Positions 25,810 to 35,023 of a DNA stretch of 64,000 nucleotides are shown here, in pieces. The notes under the pieces are model-generated. The model was given only the letters and a program-made list of their open reading frames with translations. It was not told the origin of the DNA and did no database searches. How positions within the stretch are numbered: position 1 is the stretch's first letter; every line of letters starts with the position of its first letter. Made by a program: the position numbers and the translations under genes. Source of the DNA: Streptomyces sp. TS71-3. Its GTDB lineage: Bacteria; Actinomycetota; Actinomycetes; Streptomycetales; Streptomycetaceae. The stretch spans positions 5,829,501 to 5,893,500 of the forward strand of contig NZ_BNEL01000001.1 in the NCBI RefSeq assembly GCF_018327685.1, read 5' to 3'.

Positions 25810-26562
25810 ATGACGCAGACCCGCCATGTGCCGCTCGCCCCCACCCGGACCCAGCGGCTGACCACCGGAACCGGTATCGACGCCCACCGGCACGACGACC
25901 ACCAGATCGCCTACGCCGGGCGCGGCGTGCTGACCGTGACGACCAGCACCGGCACCTGGGTGGCCCCGGCGACGCGGGCCATCTGGATACCCGCGGGCAC
26001 CGTGCACGCCCACCAGGCGCACGGCGACGTGGAACTCCACCTCGTCGGCCTGCCCGCCGCCGACAACCCGCTCGCGCTGGACGAGCCGACCGTGCTGGCC
26101 GTCGCCCCCCTGCTCCGCGAGCTCCTCCTCGCCCACACCCGGCCGCCGCTGGAGGACAGCCCCGAGCGCACCCGGCTCCGCGCCGTCCTGCTGGACCGGT
26201 TGCGGGCCTCGCCGCAGCAGCCGCTCCGGCTGCCCGCGCCCACCTCGCCCCGCCTCAGGGAAGTGTGCGCCCTGCTCCACGCCGATCCGGCGGACAACCG
26301 CACGCTGGCCACGCTGGGCAGGGCGGTCGGCGCGAGCGACCGCACCCTCTCACGGCTGTTCCAGGCGGACCTCGGCATGACGTTCCCCCAGTGGCGCACC
26401 CAACTGCGCCTGCACCACGCCCTCGTGCTGCTCGCGGAAGGAACCCCGGTGACGACCGTGGCCCACCGGTGCGGGTGGTCGTCCGCCAGCGCGTTCATCG
26501 ACGTCTTCCACCGCACCTTCGGCCACACCCCGGGTGCGTACCGGCGCCGACCGCCGCGCTGA
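25810..26562 (+). CDS. AraC family regulator with N-terminal cupin
   Basis: 250 residues. An N-terminal cupin sensor (about 15-85) contains HRHDDHQIAYAGRGVLTV and WIPAGTVHAHQAHGDVELHLV. The C-terminal double HTH (about 150-245) contains TLATLGRAVGASDRTLSRLF and VTTVAHRCGWSSASAFIDVFHRTFGHTPGAYRRR in continuous frame. A TAAACT box at 25796-25801 stands eight bases before the ATG and there is no Shine-Dalgarno, so the message may be leaderless. It probably controls the divergent MFS exporter in response to an exported or toxic compound. Confidence 0.88.
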   Translation: MTQTRHVPLAPTRTQRLTTGTGIDAHRHDDHQIAYAGRGVLTVTTSTGTWVAPATRAIWIPAGTVHAHQAHGDVELHLVGLPAADNPLALDEPTVLAVAPLLRELLLAHTRPPLEDSPERTRLRAVLLDRLRASPQQPLRLPAPTSPRLREVCALLHADPADNRTLATLGRAVGASDRTLSRLFQADLGMTFPQWRTQLRLHHALVLLAEGTPVTTVAHRCGWSSASAFIDVFHRTFGHTPGAYRRRPPR

Positions 26563-26745
26563 ACCGCTGCCGGCCTGCCGCCGTCGTATCCCCCACGAAC
26601 CGAGAACGGCGCCATGGCGTCCGGCGTGTGGCCCGGGGACGGGATGCGCGCGCTCCACCTGACCGAGAACGGACGGCCACGCGGCCGGACAACCGAGGCG
26701 CCGTTCACCACACCCGCCCGGCGCCCCGGTGCTCACCCGGCCCGC

Positions 26746-28080
26746 TCAGGCCATGCCGTCCGCGTCCGGTGCCTGTCCGGCCTCGCGCGGGCTGTCCGCG
26801 TGCGCGGTGTCGTCCGGCAGGCCGAGCAGGGTCTCGACGTCCTCCGACCGGTAGGGTGTGGGCCCGTTCCACTCCAGGAGCAGCACGGTGGCGTCGTCGT
26901 TCAGGCGCCCCTCGTGGTGCCTGCGGTGCAGCAGGATCAGCCGGCGCAGGGTCTCGGGGGCGGGCAGGCTGGCGGTCTGGTGCCGGGCGACGAAGTCCGT
27001 GACGCGGGCCAGCCCGAACTCCTCGCCCCGCCGGTTGCGGGCCTCGGTGACGCCGTCGGTGTAGAGCAGCAGCCTGTCCCCGGGCTGGAGGCGGGTCTGG
27101 CAGAGCGTCGCGGACAGGCCCAGCCCGGTGCCCATCGGTGGCGCCGGCGGGCAGTGCAGGAAAGCCGTGTCGCCCTGGCGGAGCACCACCGGTGGAAGAT
27201 GGCCGAGGTTGGTCCAGCTGAACTCCCCGGTGCGCGCGTTCAACTCCGCCAGGACGCCGGTGGCGTACCGGGCACCGTCGAACTGCTCGACCAGGGCGGC
27301 CTCGATCGCCTCTGCCGCCTCCAGGATTCCGCTCTGATGCCTCCGGTGGTTGCGGGCCGCGGCCAGGGCGAGGGTCGCGGTGAGGCCGGCGGCGGTGTCG
27401 TGGCCCATGGCGTCGAACAGGCTCAGATGGACCACCTCCCCGGCCACGCCGTAGTCGAACGCGTCGCCGCTGACCTCGTAGGCAGGCTCCATCAGCGCGC
27501 TGATCAGCACCCGGCCGGTCGTCAGGGTGTGCTGCGGCATCAGGCGCCACGCCATCTCGGCGGCCACGTTCATGCCGCGGCGCCGCACCAGCCGCGCGTA
27601 CGAGTCGCTGGCGCTCCGCTTGCTCGCCAGCAGCAGTGCGAGCAGCGCCGCCAGGCCCCGGAGCCGCTTCACCGCGCCGGCGTCGTCGCCGATGTCGGCA
27701 TCGGCCGCGACCCTCGCCACCCCGAGCCGTTCCGTGCCTTCCAGCAGCGGCACCCACCAGCGGTGCCGCGGCTGCTGCCCGCCGGCCGCCTCGTCCGGGT
27801 CCGCGACGATCCGCCCCAGCTGGAAGGCCCGGCCGGCCACGCTGTCGTCGACCCGCAGCGCGGACGGATACCCCCGTGCCCGCCGGGAGGCGTCGCCGGT
27901 GCGGGGGGCCAGCAGCGACAGCACGGTCTGCTGGAGGTCGGCGACGTAGATCAGTACCTCTGGCCAACCGGCGCGCGGGACATGCTCCGCGACCACGTCC
28001 GGAAGCTCTTCCAGGGTGATCGTATGGCTGGCGGTGAGGAGGTCGCCGAGGACCTGTTCGTGGTCGGCCGCGCTGGGCAT
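26746..28080 (-). CDS. SpoIIE-type PP2C protein phosphatase with N-terminal GAF-like region
   Basis: Ser/Thr phosphatase of 444 residues, of the kind that controls anti-sigma/anti-anti-sigma switches. The N-terminal part (about 1-165) looks like a sensory GAF-type domain (VLIYVADLQQTVLSLLAPRTG, VAGRAFQLGRIVADPDEA). The C-terminal PP2C domain has GDAFDYGVAGEVVHLSLFDAMGHDTAAG with its metal-binding Asp residues, FSWTNLGHLPPVVL, GDRLLLYTDGVTEARN and LNDDATVLLLEW. ATG 28080 is supported by AGGAG five bases upstream. No anti-sigma partner is adjacent. Confidence 0.88.
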   Translation of the reverse strand: MPSAADHEQVLGDLLTASHTITLEELPDVVAEHVPRAGWPEVLIYVADLQQTVLSLLAPRTGDASRRARGYPSALRVDDSVAGRAFQLGRIVADPDEAAGGQQPRHRWWVPLLEGTERLGVARVAADADIGDDAGAVKRLRGLAALLALLLASKRSASDSYARLVRRRGMNVAAEMAWRLMPQHTLTTGRVLISALMEPAYEVSGDAFDYGVAGEVVHLSLFDAMGHDTAAGLTATLALAAARNHRRHQSGILEAAEAIEAALVEQFDGARYATGVLAELNARTGEFSWTNLGHLPPVVLRQGDTAFLHCPPAPPMGTGLGLSATLCQTRLQPGDRLLLYTDGVTEARNRRGEEFGLARVTDFVARHQTASLPAPETLRRLILLHRRHHEGRLNDDATVLLLEWNGPTPYRSEDVETLLGLPDDTAHADSPREAGQAPDADGMA

Positions 28081-28432
28081 ACGCACTCCTCTCTCACCGG
28101 GCGGACGGCCCGTCACCCGCGTCGGACCACGCCCGCGCGGCGCCGGGACCACCGCGGCCGGCACCGCGGAGGGCCGTGCGACCGGCACGGTCACAGGCCA
28201 CGCGATCGGGCGCTCCGCGCGGCCACCGGACCCTCGGGCGGCCATGCGCACCGGCGCCCTCCGCCGACCAGGCGATCTACCCGCCGCTGGGCGCCGGTAC
28301 CGCGCCAGGGCCGGAAGGTGCCCGGACGAGTGCCACCACGAGGGCCATTCGGCGTCTCGCGCGGCGCCCGCCCCACCCATCGGCCGTGAGGCGGACGTGA
28401 CGGACGTGAGGCGGACGTGAGGTGACGCCATC
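28081..28432. other. Upstream region of the phosphatase gene, no gene seen
   Basis: 352 bp holding the promoter of the phosphatase gene. GGACGTGAGGCGGACGTGAG-type direct repeats at about 28388-28422 are visible. No open frame here has a credible start or product. Confidence 0.5.
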
Positions 28433-28482
28433 GCCGCCCGCCGCCGGCGCGGGCGCGTTCGCCGGCGCCGGCGGCGGGCGGC
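28433..28482. terminator. Very strong hairpin after the aldo/keto reductase gene
   Basis: A 17-bp perfect G+C stem: GCCGCCCGCCGCCGGCG at 28433-28449 pairs with 28466-28482, leaving a 16-nt loop. It lies 25 bp downstream of the reductase stop (minus strand) and fits a factor-independent terminator without a T-tract. Confidence 0.7.
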
Positions 28483-28506
28483 TCGGTGGGTCCGGCTCAG
28501 CCGTTC

Positions 28507-29481
28507 CTACTTGAAGCCGACGGGCGCGTGCGGCACGTACGCGGCCTCCAGGTAGGCGGCGTCCTCGTCGTCGAGCGTCAGGTCCACGCCCGCGAGGAGG
28601 GCGTCCAGCTGCTCGGCACGGGACACCCCGATGATCGGCGCGGTCACCGCGGGATTGCGCAGCACCCAGGCCAGCGCCACGCTCGCCGGTGCCACCCCGC
28701 GCCGCTCGGCGACCTCAAGGACCCGCTCGGTGATGACGCGGTCCTCCTCCCCGTACAGCGTCTTGCCGAACTCGTCCGTCTCGGACCTGGCCGTCGCCGA
28801 GTCCCACGGACGCGTGAGCCGCCCGCGCGCCAGCGGGCTCCACGGGATGACACCGATGCCCTCGTCCGCGCAGAGCGGCAGCATCTCGCGCTCCTCCTCG
28901 CGGTGCAGGAGGTTGTAGTGGTTCTGCATGGACACGAAGCGCGTCCAGCCGTGCAGGTCGGCCAGGTGGAGCGCCTTGGAGAACTGCCAGGCGTACATCG
29001 ACGACGCGCCTATGTAGCGGGCCTTTCCGGCCTTCACCACGTCGTGGAGGGCCTCCAGCGTCTCCTCTATCGGCGTCTCGTAGTCCCAGCGGTGGATCTG
29101 GTACAGATCGACGTGGTCGACCTGGAGCCGGCGCAGGCTGTTGTCCATCTCCGCGAGGATCGCCCTGCGGGACAGGCCCGCGCCGTTCGGCCCCGGACGC
29201 ATCCGGCTGAAGACCTTCGTCGCTATGACCACGTCGTCGCGCCGGGTCCCGAGGTCGCGCAGCGCCTGGCCGACGATCTCCTCGCTGGAACCGTCGGAGT
29301 AGGTGTTGGCGGTGTCGAGGAAGTTGATCCCGGCGTCCAGCGCCTTGCGGATGATGGAGCGGCTGGCGTCGAGGTCGAGCGTCCAGTCGTGCTTGCCCCG
29401 CGTCGGATCCCCGAAGCTCATACAGCCCAGGCTCAGCGCCGAGACCTGAAGTCCGGTCGATCCCAGTCGTGTGTAGCGCAT
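28507..29481 (-). CDS. Aldo/keto reductase
   Basis: NADPH-dependent carbonyl reductase of 324 residues, a TIM-barrel enzyme in the cytosol. The catalytic tetrad is intact: Asp and Tyr in FLDTANTYSDGSSEE, Lys in VVIATKVF and His in LYQIHRWD. The cofactor end shows IPWSPLARGRLTRPW and TAPIIGVSRAEQLDALLAGV. Monocistronic, followed by a strong hairpin and preceded by a 24-bp palindrome, so it is probably regulated by an unlinked repressor. Substrate unknown. Confidence 0.9.
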   Translation of the reverse strand: MRYTRLGSTGLQVSALSLGCMSFGDPTRGKHDWTLDLDASRSIIRKALDAGINFLDTANTYSDGSSEEIVGQALRDLGTRRDDVVIATKVFSRMRPGPNGAGLSRRAILAEMDNSLRRLQVDHVDLYQIHRWDYETPIEETLEALHDVVKAGKARYIGASSMYAWQFSKALHLADLHGWTRFVSMQNHYNLLHREEEREMLPLCADEGIGVIPWSPLARGRLTRPWDSATARSETDEFGKTLYGEEDRVITERVLEVAERRGVAPASVALAWVLRNPAVTAPIIGVSRAEQLDALLAGVDLTLDDEDAAYLEAAYVPHAPVGFK

Positions 29482-29564
29482 GCCGGTGTGCTCCTAGTGT
29501 CGAAGGAGTTTCGCGTCCTGCCGGCCGCGCAGAGCCGGTGCCCCTTTCGGGGGACACCGGCATA

Positions 29565-29588
29565 CTGCACGGTACGTGTACCGTGCAG
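29565..29588. promoter_or_regulatory. Perfect 11-bp inverted repeat upstream of the aldo/keto reductase gene
   Basis: CTGCACGGTAC at 29565-29575 and its exact complement GTACCGTGCAG at 29578-29588 flank a GT spacer. It stands 84 bp upstream of the reductase start. Length and symmetry suit a TetR-like dimer operator; no such regulator gene is near. Confidence 0.6.
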
Positions 29589-29723
29589 CCTAGTGCTGGG
29601 ATGCGCTGGTGCTGAGGCCCCTTGCGGGACCGGATACACGGCAGCGGATGAGGAGTTGGCCACGCGACGGTGGGTCAGGCCCGCTCTTGCGGCCCTTGCG
29701 CGCGCTGCTGCCGCTCGCTCGCG

Positions 29724-30704
<981 letters not shown>

Positions 30705-31155
30705 GGCGGTCTCCTCCGAAGTGCGGTCATTGCGACACGGCCGGCCCGGTCCGCCACCAGGGCGCCCACGGGCCCGCCGGGCGGGGCGCCGCGCCGGGTG
30801 CGACAAAGCCGACCTTTTACGGTACCTCGGCATGCGGCGGTGCCCCGGCCGTGAAGCCCGTGGACGACGCTCCGCTCACCCCGGCGGCTCCGCCGGCGAG
30901 CGGCACGGTGCCGTATCGCGGTTGTCGCGGCCGGCACCGAGCATGGAACTGGACCCGGGCCCGGCGGCCGGCCCGCACCGCAGCGGCGCGTACCGCAGGC
31001 CACCTGCCGGTCACGTTGCCAGGTCGCGACCGGGCGCGGCATGGCCGAGGCCGTGCACGCACCGCGCCGCTGCCGCGGAGAAGTGCGCCCTTGACCGGCG
31101 GAACCGCTCCCCGGGACCGTGTGACACGCGCACGCTGTACGGGAGGACGCGACGG
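30705..31155. other. Divergent intergenic region, no gene
   Basis: 451 bp between the DedA gene and the cysteinyl-ligase-like gene. Several overlapping open frames lack ribosome sites and recognisable products. It should contain two promoters; I see no clear operator. Confidence 0.4.
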
Positions 31156-31995
31156 ATGGTGACGATCACCGACGGCAGGACCGGCCGGCCCGCCGAGGTG
31201 CCCTCGGCCCGGCACGGGCTGCTGCGGCTCTGCGAACACCTGGCCATGCCCGGCGGGGCTCCCGGCACCGGCGACATGCGCGTCGTCGTGGTCGGTGACG
31301 TTCTGCTGCGCGTCCTGGAGCGCACCGGTGTGCAGGTGGCCATGGTGTGGGACGTCCCGGACGGCACGGCGGCGGAGAGCCCGGCGCCGTTCCACCCGGT
31401 TGTGGCGGCCCTCGGCGCCCACCCGCCGTCGGACGTGGTCCGCGGGGCCGGCGTCACGGCCGCGCTCGGGGGCCAACCGGACGTCCGGGTGGGCCCGGCG
31501 CCGGGCGGGAACGACGGCCCCGGCGGGAACGGCAGCACGGACGGCAACGGCAGCACGCGCGGCAGCACAGGCGGCGCCGCGGGCGGAGGCGGCGGGGAGG
31601 GCGCCTGGCTCAGGATCGGCCCGGCCACAGCGGAGCCCCTTCCCGCGCCGGAGCAGGGCGGCTCCGATCTGCTCGCGGTCAGGCTGGCCCTGCTCGACCT
31701 CCCGCACGGGGACCCCGCGAAGCTCGACCGGCGCTCCCTCGAAGCGGCAGACGAGGAGCTGCGCCGCTGGCGCGCGCTGACCGCCCGGTGGGCCACCAGC
31801 CCCTCGCGCCCCGTCCCGCCGGAGCTGCGCCGGCAGGCCGAGTCCCGCCTCGCGGACGACCTCGACACCCGCGCCGTGCTGGACCTGCTGCGGGAGATCG
31901 CCACCAGCGATGCCGTTCCCGACGGCGTCAAGTTCGAGACCTTCGCCCTCCTCGACGGCGTCCTGGGCCTCGAACTGGCACGGGAAGTCGGCTGA
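31156..31995 (+). CDS. Protein resembling a degenerate cysteinyl-tRNA synthetase/MshC ligase
   Basis: 279 residues, ATG 31156 after GGGAGG. I know no assigned function. DVLLRVLERTGVQVAMVWDVPDGT (about 48-71) resembles the first Rossmann helix and strand of CysRS and MshC, where the family reads roughly DLLxRxLExxGxxVxYVxNxTD. DLLAVRLALLDLPHGDP, AADEELRRWRALTARW and RRQAESRLADDLDTRAVLDLL resemble the C-terminal helical part of the same enzymes. The HIGH and KMSKS motifs and zinc-binding cysteines are not seen. The middle (about 115-150) is a Gly/Asn/Ser-rich repeat. It would be a pseudoenzyme paralogue; the homology is a judgement by eye. Stand-alone gene, convergent with the GlcG/HbpS gene. 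Confidence 0.6.
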   Translation: MVTITDGRTGRPAEVPSARHGLLRLCEHLAMPGGAPGTGDMRVVVVGDVLLRVLERTGVQVAMVWDVPDGTAAESPAPFHPVVAALGAHPPSDVVRGAGVTAALGGQPDVRVGPAPGGNDGPGGNGSTDGNGSTRGSTGGAAGGGGGEGAWLRIGPATAEPLPAPEQGGSDLLAVRLALLDLPHGDPAKLDRRSLEAADEELRRWRALTARWATSPSRPVPPELRRQAESRLADDLDTRAVLDLLREIATSDAVPDGVKFETFALLDGVLGLELAREVG

Positions 31996-32011
31996 CCCGC
32001 CTCCGCTCCGA

Positions 32012-32422
32012 TCAGAAGCCGGCCGCGGCGGCCTCGGCGACGCTCTGGTCCTGCTCCCCGGACCCGCCGCTGACGCCGACGCCGCCGAGAACGTGGCCGT
32101 CGTGCCGGAGCGGGATGCCGCCGGCGAAGATCATCACCCGGCCCTGGTTGGAGCCGCTGATCCCGAAGAACTGCTCGCCCGGGCCCGCCGCCCCGGCGAG
32201 GTCGGCGGTCGTGATGTCGAAGGCCCGCGAGGTGAAGGCCTTGTTGATGGCGATGTCGACGCTGCCGATCCACGCACCGTCCATCCGGATGTGCGCGACC
32301 AGATTGCCGCCGGCGTCCACGACGGCGATGTTGCTCGGCTGCCCGAGCTCCCGGGCCCGCGCCTCGCCCGCGTCGATGATCCGGCGGGCGTCCTCCAGGG
32401 AGATGGTCTCGATGGTCTGCAT
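32012..32422 (-). CDS. GlcG/HbpS family heme-binding-type protein
   Basis: 136 residues with the full DUF336 pattern: ISLEDARRIIDAGEARARELG, NIAVVDAGGNLVAHIRMDGAW, IAINKAFTSRAF, GGIPLRHDGHVLGGVGVSGGSGEQDQSVAEAA. Streptomyces HbpS of this family binds heme and senses redox state outside the cell. This copy has no signal peptide and no SenS/SenR-type kinase pair next to it, so it is more like GlcG. ATG 32422 is chosen for AAGGAG six bases upstream, over an ATG at 32470. Confidence 0.87.
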   Translation of the reverse strand: MQTIETISLEDARRIIDAGEARARELGQPSNIAVVDAGGNLVAHIRMDGAWIGSVDIAINKAFTSRAFDITTADLAGAAGPGEQFFGISGSNQGRVMIFAGGIPLRHDGHVLGGVGVSGGSGEQDQSVAEAAAAGF

Positions 32423-32518
32423 GCTCGGCTCCTTCCCGGCGAAGTGGGCTTGGGACGGCCACACGGGCAAGGGGTGCCCACTCTGGGAGGGGTAAATCGG
32501 GTGGAGTATCGGATGAGG

Positions 32519-32536
32519 TCGCTATATGCGCTATAT
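32519..32536. promoter_or_regulatory. Tandem 9-bp repeat upstream of the GlcG/HbpS gene
   Basis: Read on the minus strand, ATATAGCGC is immediately followed by ATATAGCGA. This A+T-rich pair lies about 100 bp upstream of the start at 32422, in a region likely to contain the promoter. It may be an operator or simply promoter sequence. Confidence 0.35.
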
Positions 32537-32694
32537 ACGGTCATAAACATTGACGCGCGGTGATGGCTCCCGCATACGCCCTGTGGCCTCTCACCGCGCC
32601 GCACGCCGCGACCGTGGCGCCCCCGGCGGGCCGCGGCAGATGACGCCGGCGGACGCGGGCGGGCGGGCCCCGGCGGAAGGGCCCCAGCCTCTGG

Positions 32695-33555
32695 TCACCG
32701 CGTCGGTGTGCTCGCCGCTCTCGTGGGGAATTCCTCGTTGCCGAGGACGAGCAGCAGCTGCAGCCGCTCGCGGGCCTCGGCGTTCGCCGGCGTCAGCACC
32801 AGCATCTGCTGGCCCTGGTCGGGAGTGACCAGGGTCTCGCAGTCCATCACCAGCCGGCCCACCCTCGGGTGCACCAGCGTCTTGCGGTCGGCGCGCCGCA
32901 CCGCCACCTCGTGCTCGGCCCACAGCCTGCGGAAGTCGGCGCTCGCGGCCTGCAACCGGTCGACGAGTCCGGCGACCGCGGGATCGTCGGAACGGCGGCC
33001 GGCGGCTGCGCGCAGGTCGGCCACGATATGGCGGGCATGGTGCTCCTGCTCGTCGGGGGAGTGCACGGCGCGGACCGCGGGGTCGGTGAACCAGCGGTAC
33101 ACGAGATAGCGCCGGTCACCGCTGTGGCGGGTGTGATCGCCGGTCAGCAGGACCGACGCCCGGTTCTGCGCGAGGACCTCGCTCAGGTCGGACATCACCA
33201 GGGCCGGGGTGTCGCGGAGCAGGTCGAGCATGCGGATCAGCCCCGCGCGGGCCAGGCGGGCCACCCCCTCGGCGGGCGGTGGCCGGTGGCCGGCCAGGTG
33301 GAACAGGTGGTCCCGCTCGTCGTCGGAGAGCCGCAGCGCCCGGCCCAGCGCGCCGAGCAGCTGCGGCGAGGGCTGGCTGCTGCGGCCCTGCTCCAGGCGG
33401 ACGACGTAGTCCACCGACATGCCGGCGAGCATGGCGACCTCTTCCCGGCGCAGGCCTGTCGTGCGGCGGCGGTGGCTGTCGGCGATGCCGACCTCGGCCG
33501 GGCTGATCGCCTCGCGGCGATGGCGCAGGAAGTCGGCGAGCTGGTCACGTTGCAT
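32695..33555 (-). CDS. XRE-family regulator with MmyB-like ligand domain
   Basis: 286 residues from ATG 33555 (an in-frame ATG at 33570 is equally possible). The N-terminal Cro/CI HTH (about 5-75) shows LADFLRHRREAISPAEVG, RRRTTGLRREEVAMLAGMSVDYVVRLEQGR. The C-terminal PAS-like MmyB domain contains MSDLSEVLAQNRASVLL, YLVYRWFTDPAVRAVH and HPRVGRLVMDCETLVTPDQGQQMLVLTPA. It is divergent to an aldo/keto reductase gene 127 bp away, the usual target of this widespread actinobacterial regulator type. Confidence 0.9.
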   Translation of the reverse strand: MQRDQLADFLRHRREAISPAEVGIADSHRRRTTGLRREEVAMLAGMSVDYVVRLEQGRSSQPSPQLLGALGRALRLSDDERDHLFHLAGHRPPPAEGVARLARAGLIRMLDLLRDTPALVMSDLSEVLAQNRASVLLTGDHTRHSGDRRYLVYRWFTDPAVRAVHSPDEQEHHARHIVADLRAAAGRRSDDPAVAGLVDRLQAASADFRRLWAEHEVAVRRADRKTLVHPRVGRLVMDCETLVTPDQGQQMLVLTPANAEARERLQLLLVLGNEEFPTRAASTPTR

Positions 33556-33590
33556 GCCTCCATGGTCCATCGGGCAGGCGAACCGATCCA

Positions 33591-33625
33591 GGGAGCGGCA
33601 CTCCCATGATGAACGCTCCGCTCCC
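33591..33625. promoter_or_regulatory. Inverted repeat between XRE regulator and aldo/keto reductase genes
   Basis: GGGAGCGG at 33591-33598 is mirrored by CCGCTCCC at 33618-33625, with 27 bp between centres. Flanking bases extend the match imperfectly. It lies midway in the divergent promoter and is a candidate binding site for the XRE protein. Confidence 0.45.
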
Positions 33626-33682
33626 AGGCACCGCCGGGGCCGGCGCAGAGTGGGTGACGGATCGACCACGAAGGAGAACCTG

Positions 33683-34678
33683 ATGCAGATACGCACCCTC
33701 GGCAGCACCGGTCCGGCCGTGTCCGCGCTGGGCCTCGGCGCCATGGGCATGTCCGGCGCCTACGGTGCGGCCGACCGCGCGGAGAGCCTCGCCACCGTGC
33801 GGGCCGCGCTGGACGCCGGTGTCACGCTGATCGACACCGGCGACTTCTACGCCATGGGCCACAACGAGATGCTGCTCGCCGAGGCGTTGCGCGGCCGGGA
33901 CCGCGACAGCTACCTGTTGAGCGTCAAGTTCGGGGTGCGGCGGGGGGCGGACGGGGCGTTTCTCGGGCAGGACTGCCGTCCCGAGTCGGTGAAGAACTTC
34001 CTCGCGTACTCGCTGACCCGGCTGGGCACCGACCACATCGACGTCTACCGCCCCGCCCGGCTGGACCCGGCGGTACCGGTCGAGGAGACGGTGGGCGCGA
34101 TCAAGGAGCTGGTCGACGCCGGATACGTGCGGCACATCGGCCTGTCGGAGGTCGGCTCGGCGACGATCCGCCGGGCGCACGCCGTGCACCCCGTCGCCGA
34201 TCTCCAGATCGAGTACTCGCTGATCTCCCGCGGGGTGGAGGCGGACGTCCTGCCCACGCTGCGGGAGCTCGGCATCGGCATGACCGCGTACGGCGTCCTC
34301 GGCCGCGGCCTCATCTCCGGCCACTGGTCCGCGGGCCGCGCCGCGGGCCCCGGTGACGGCCGCGTCCACAGCCCCCGGTTCTCGGGCGAGAACGTGGGAC
34401 ACAACCTCGCCCTCGTGGAAGCCCTGCGCCGGGTCGCCGGGACGAAGGGGTGCACCGTCGCCCAGCTGGCCATCGCCTGGGTGGCCGCCCGAGGCGAGGA
34501 CATCGTGCCGCTCGTCGGCGCCCGCACCCGCGAGCGGCTGGCCGAGGCGCTGCCCGCGATGGAGCTGCACCTCACCGCGGACGACTTCGCCGAGATCGAG
34601 AAGGCGGTGCCCCTGGGCGCGGCGCGCGGCGACCGTTACCCGTCCGCGCTCATGTCCGGCCTCGACGTGGGTAACTGA
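33683..34678 (+). CDS. Aldo/keto reductase-like protein lacking the catalytic His
   Basis: 331 residues, ATG 33683 with AAGGAG six bases upstream. TIM-barrel AKR with Asp and Tyr of the tetrad in IDTGDFYAMGHNE and Lys in LLSVKFGVR. The position of the usual His (family YxxHRxDP) reads DVYRPARLDP, so His is Ala. Cofactor motifs TAYGVLGRGLISG and IVPLVGARTRERL are kept. Loss of His impairs classical reductase chemistry in studied AKRs, though it occurs in a recognisable subgroup annotated as AKR. It is likely controlled by the divergent XRE regulator. Confidence 0.87.
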   Translation: MQIRTLGSTGPAVSALGLGAMGMSGAYGAADRAESLATVRAALDAGVTLIDTGDFYAMGHNEMLLAEALRGRDRDSYLLSVKFGVRRGADGAFLGQDCRPESVKNFLAYSLTRLGTDHIDVYRPARLDPAVPVEETVGAIKELVDAGYVRHIGLSEVGSATIRRAHAVHPVADLQIEYSLISRGVEADVLPTLRELGIGMTAYGVLGRGLISGHWSAGRAAGPGDGRVHSPRFSGENVGHNLALVEALRRVAGTKGCTVAQLAIAWVAARGEDIVPLVGARTRERLAEALPAMELHLTADDFAEIEKAVPLGAARGDRYPSALMSGLDVGN

Positions 34679-34723
34679 GCCGGGCTCCCGGACCCGGTGG
34701 GGAAGGGGCCCGACCCTCCTGCC

Positions 34724-34960
34724 CTACTTGCCGGAGTAGGGCAGGAGGGCCATCTCACGGGCGTTCTTGATGGCCGCGGCGACCTGGCGCTGCTGCTGGG
34801 CGGTGAGGTGGGTGACGCGGCGGCTGCGGATCTTCCCGCGGTCGGAGATGAACTTCCGCAGCAGATCGGTGTCCTTGTAGTCGACGTAGGTGATGCCGGC
34901 GGCATCGAGCGGGTTGGAGCGGCGCTTGGCCGGCTTGGGGGTGCCCTTGCTGCGGGTCAT
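34724..34960 (-). CDS. rpsR: 30S ribosomal protein S18, zinc-independent paralogue
   Basis: 78-residue S18 ([61 protein letters not shown]) containing no cysteine. In actinobacteria such C-minus copies replace zinc-binding ribosomal proteins when Zur is relieved under zinc starvation. ATG 34960 is preceded by GAGGAAT. It is the last gene of the minus-strand set L33-like, CobW-like, S18, 63 bp after the CobW-like gene. Confidence 0.95.
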   Translation of the reverse strand: MTRSKGTPKPAKRRSNPLDAAGITYVDYKDTDLLRKFISDRGKIRSRRVTHLTAQQQRQVAAAIKNAREMALLPYSGK

Positions 34961-35023
34961 GCGGATTCCTCCGAGTGGTGGGAAGCGGTGGGTGGGGAGC
35001 GGTAGCGGAGCAGGAGAGTGGGG

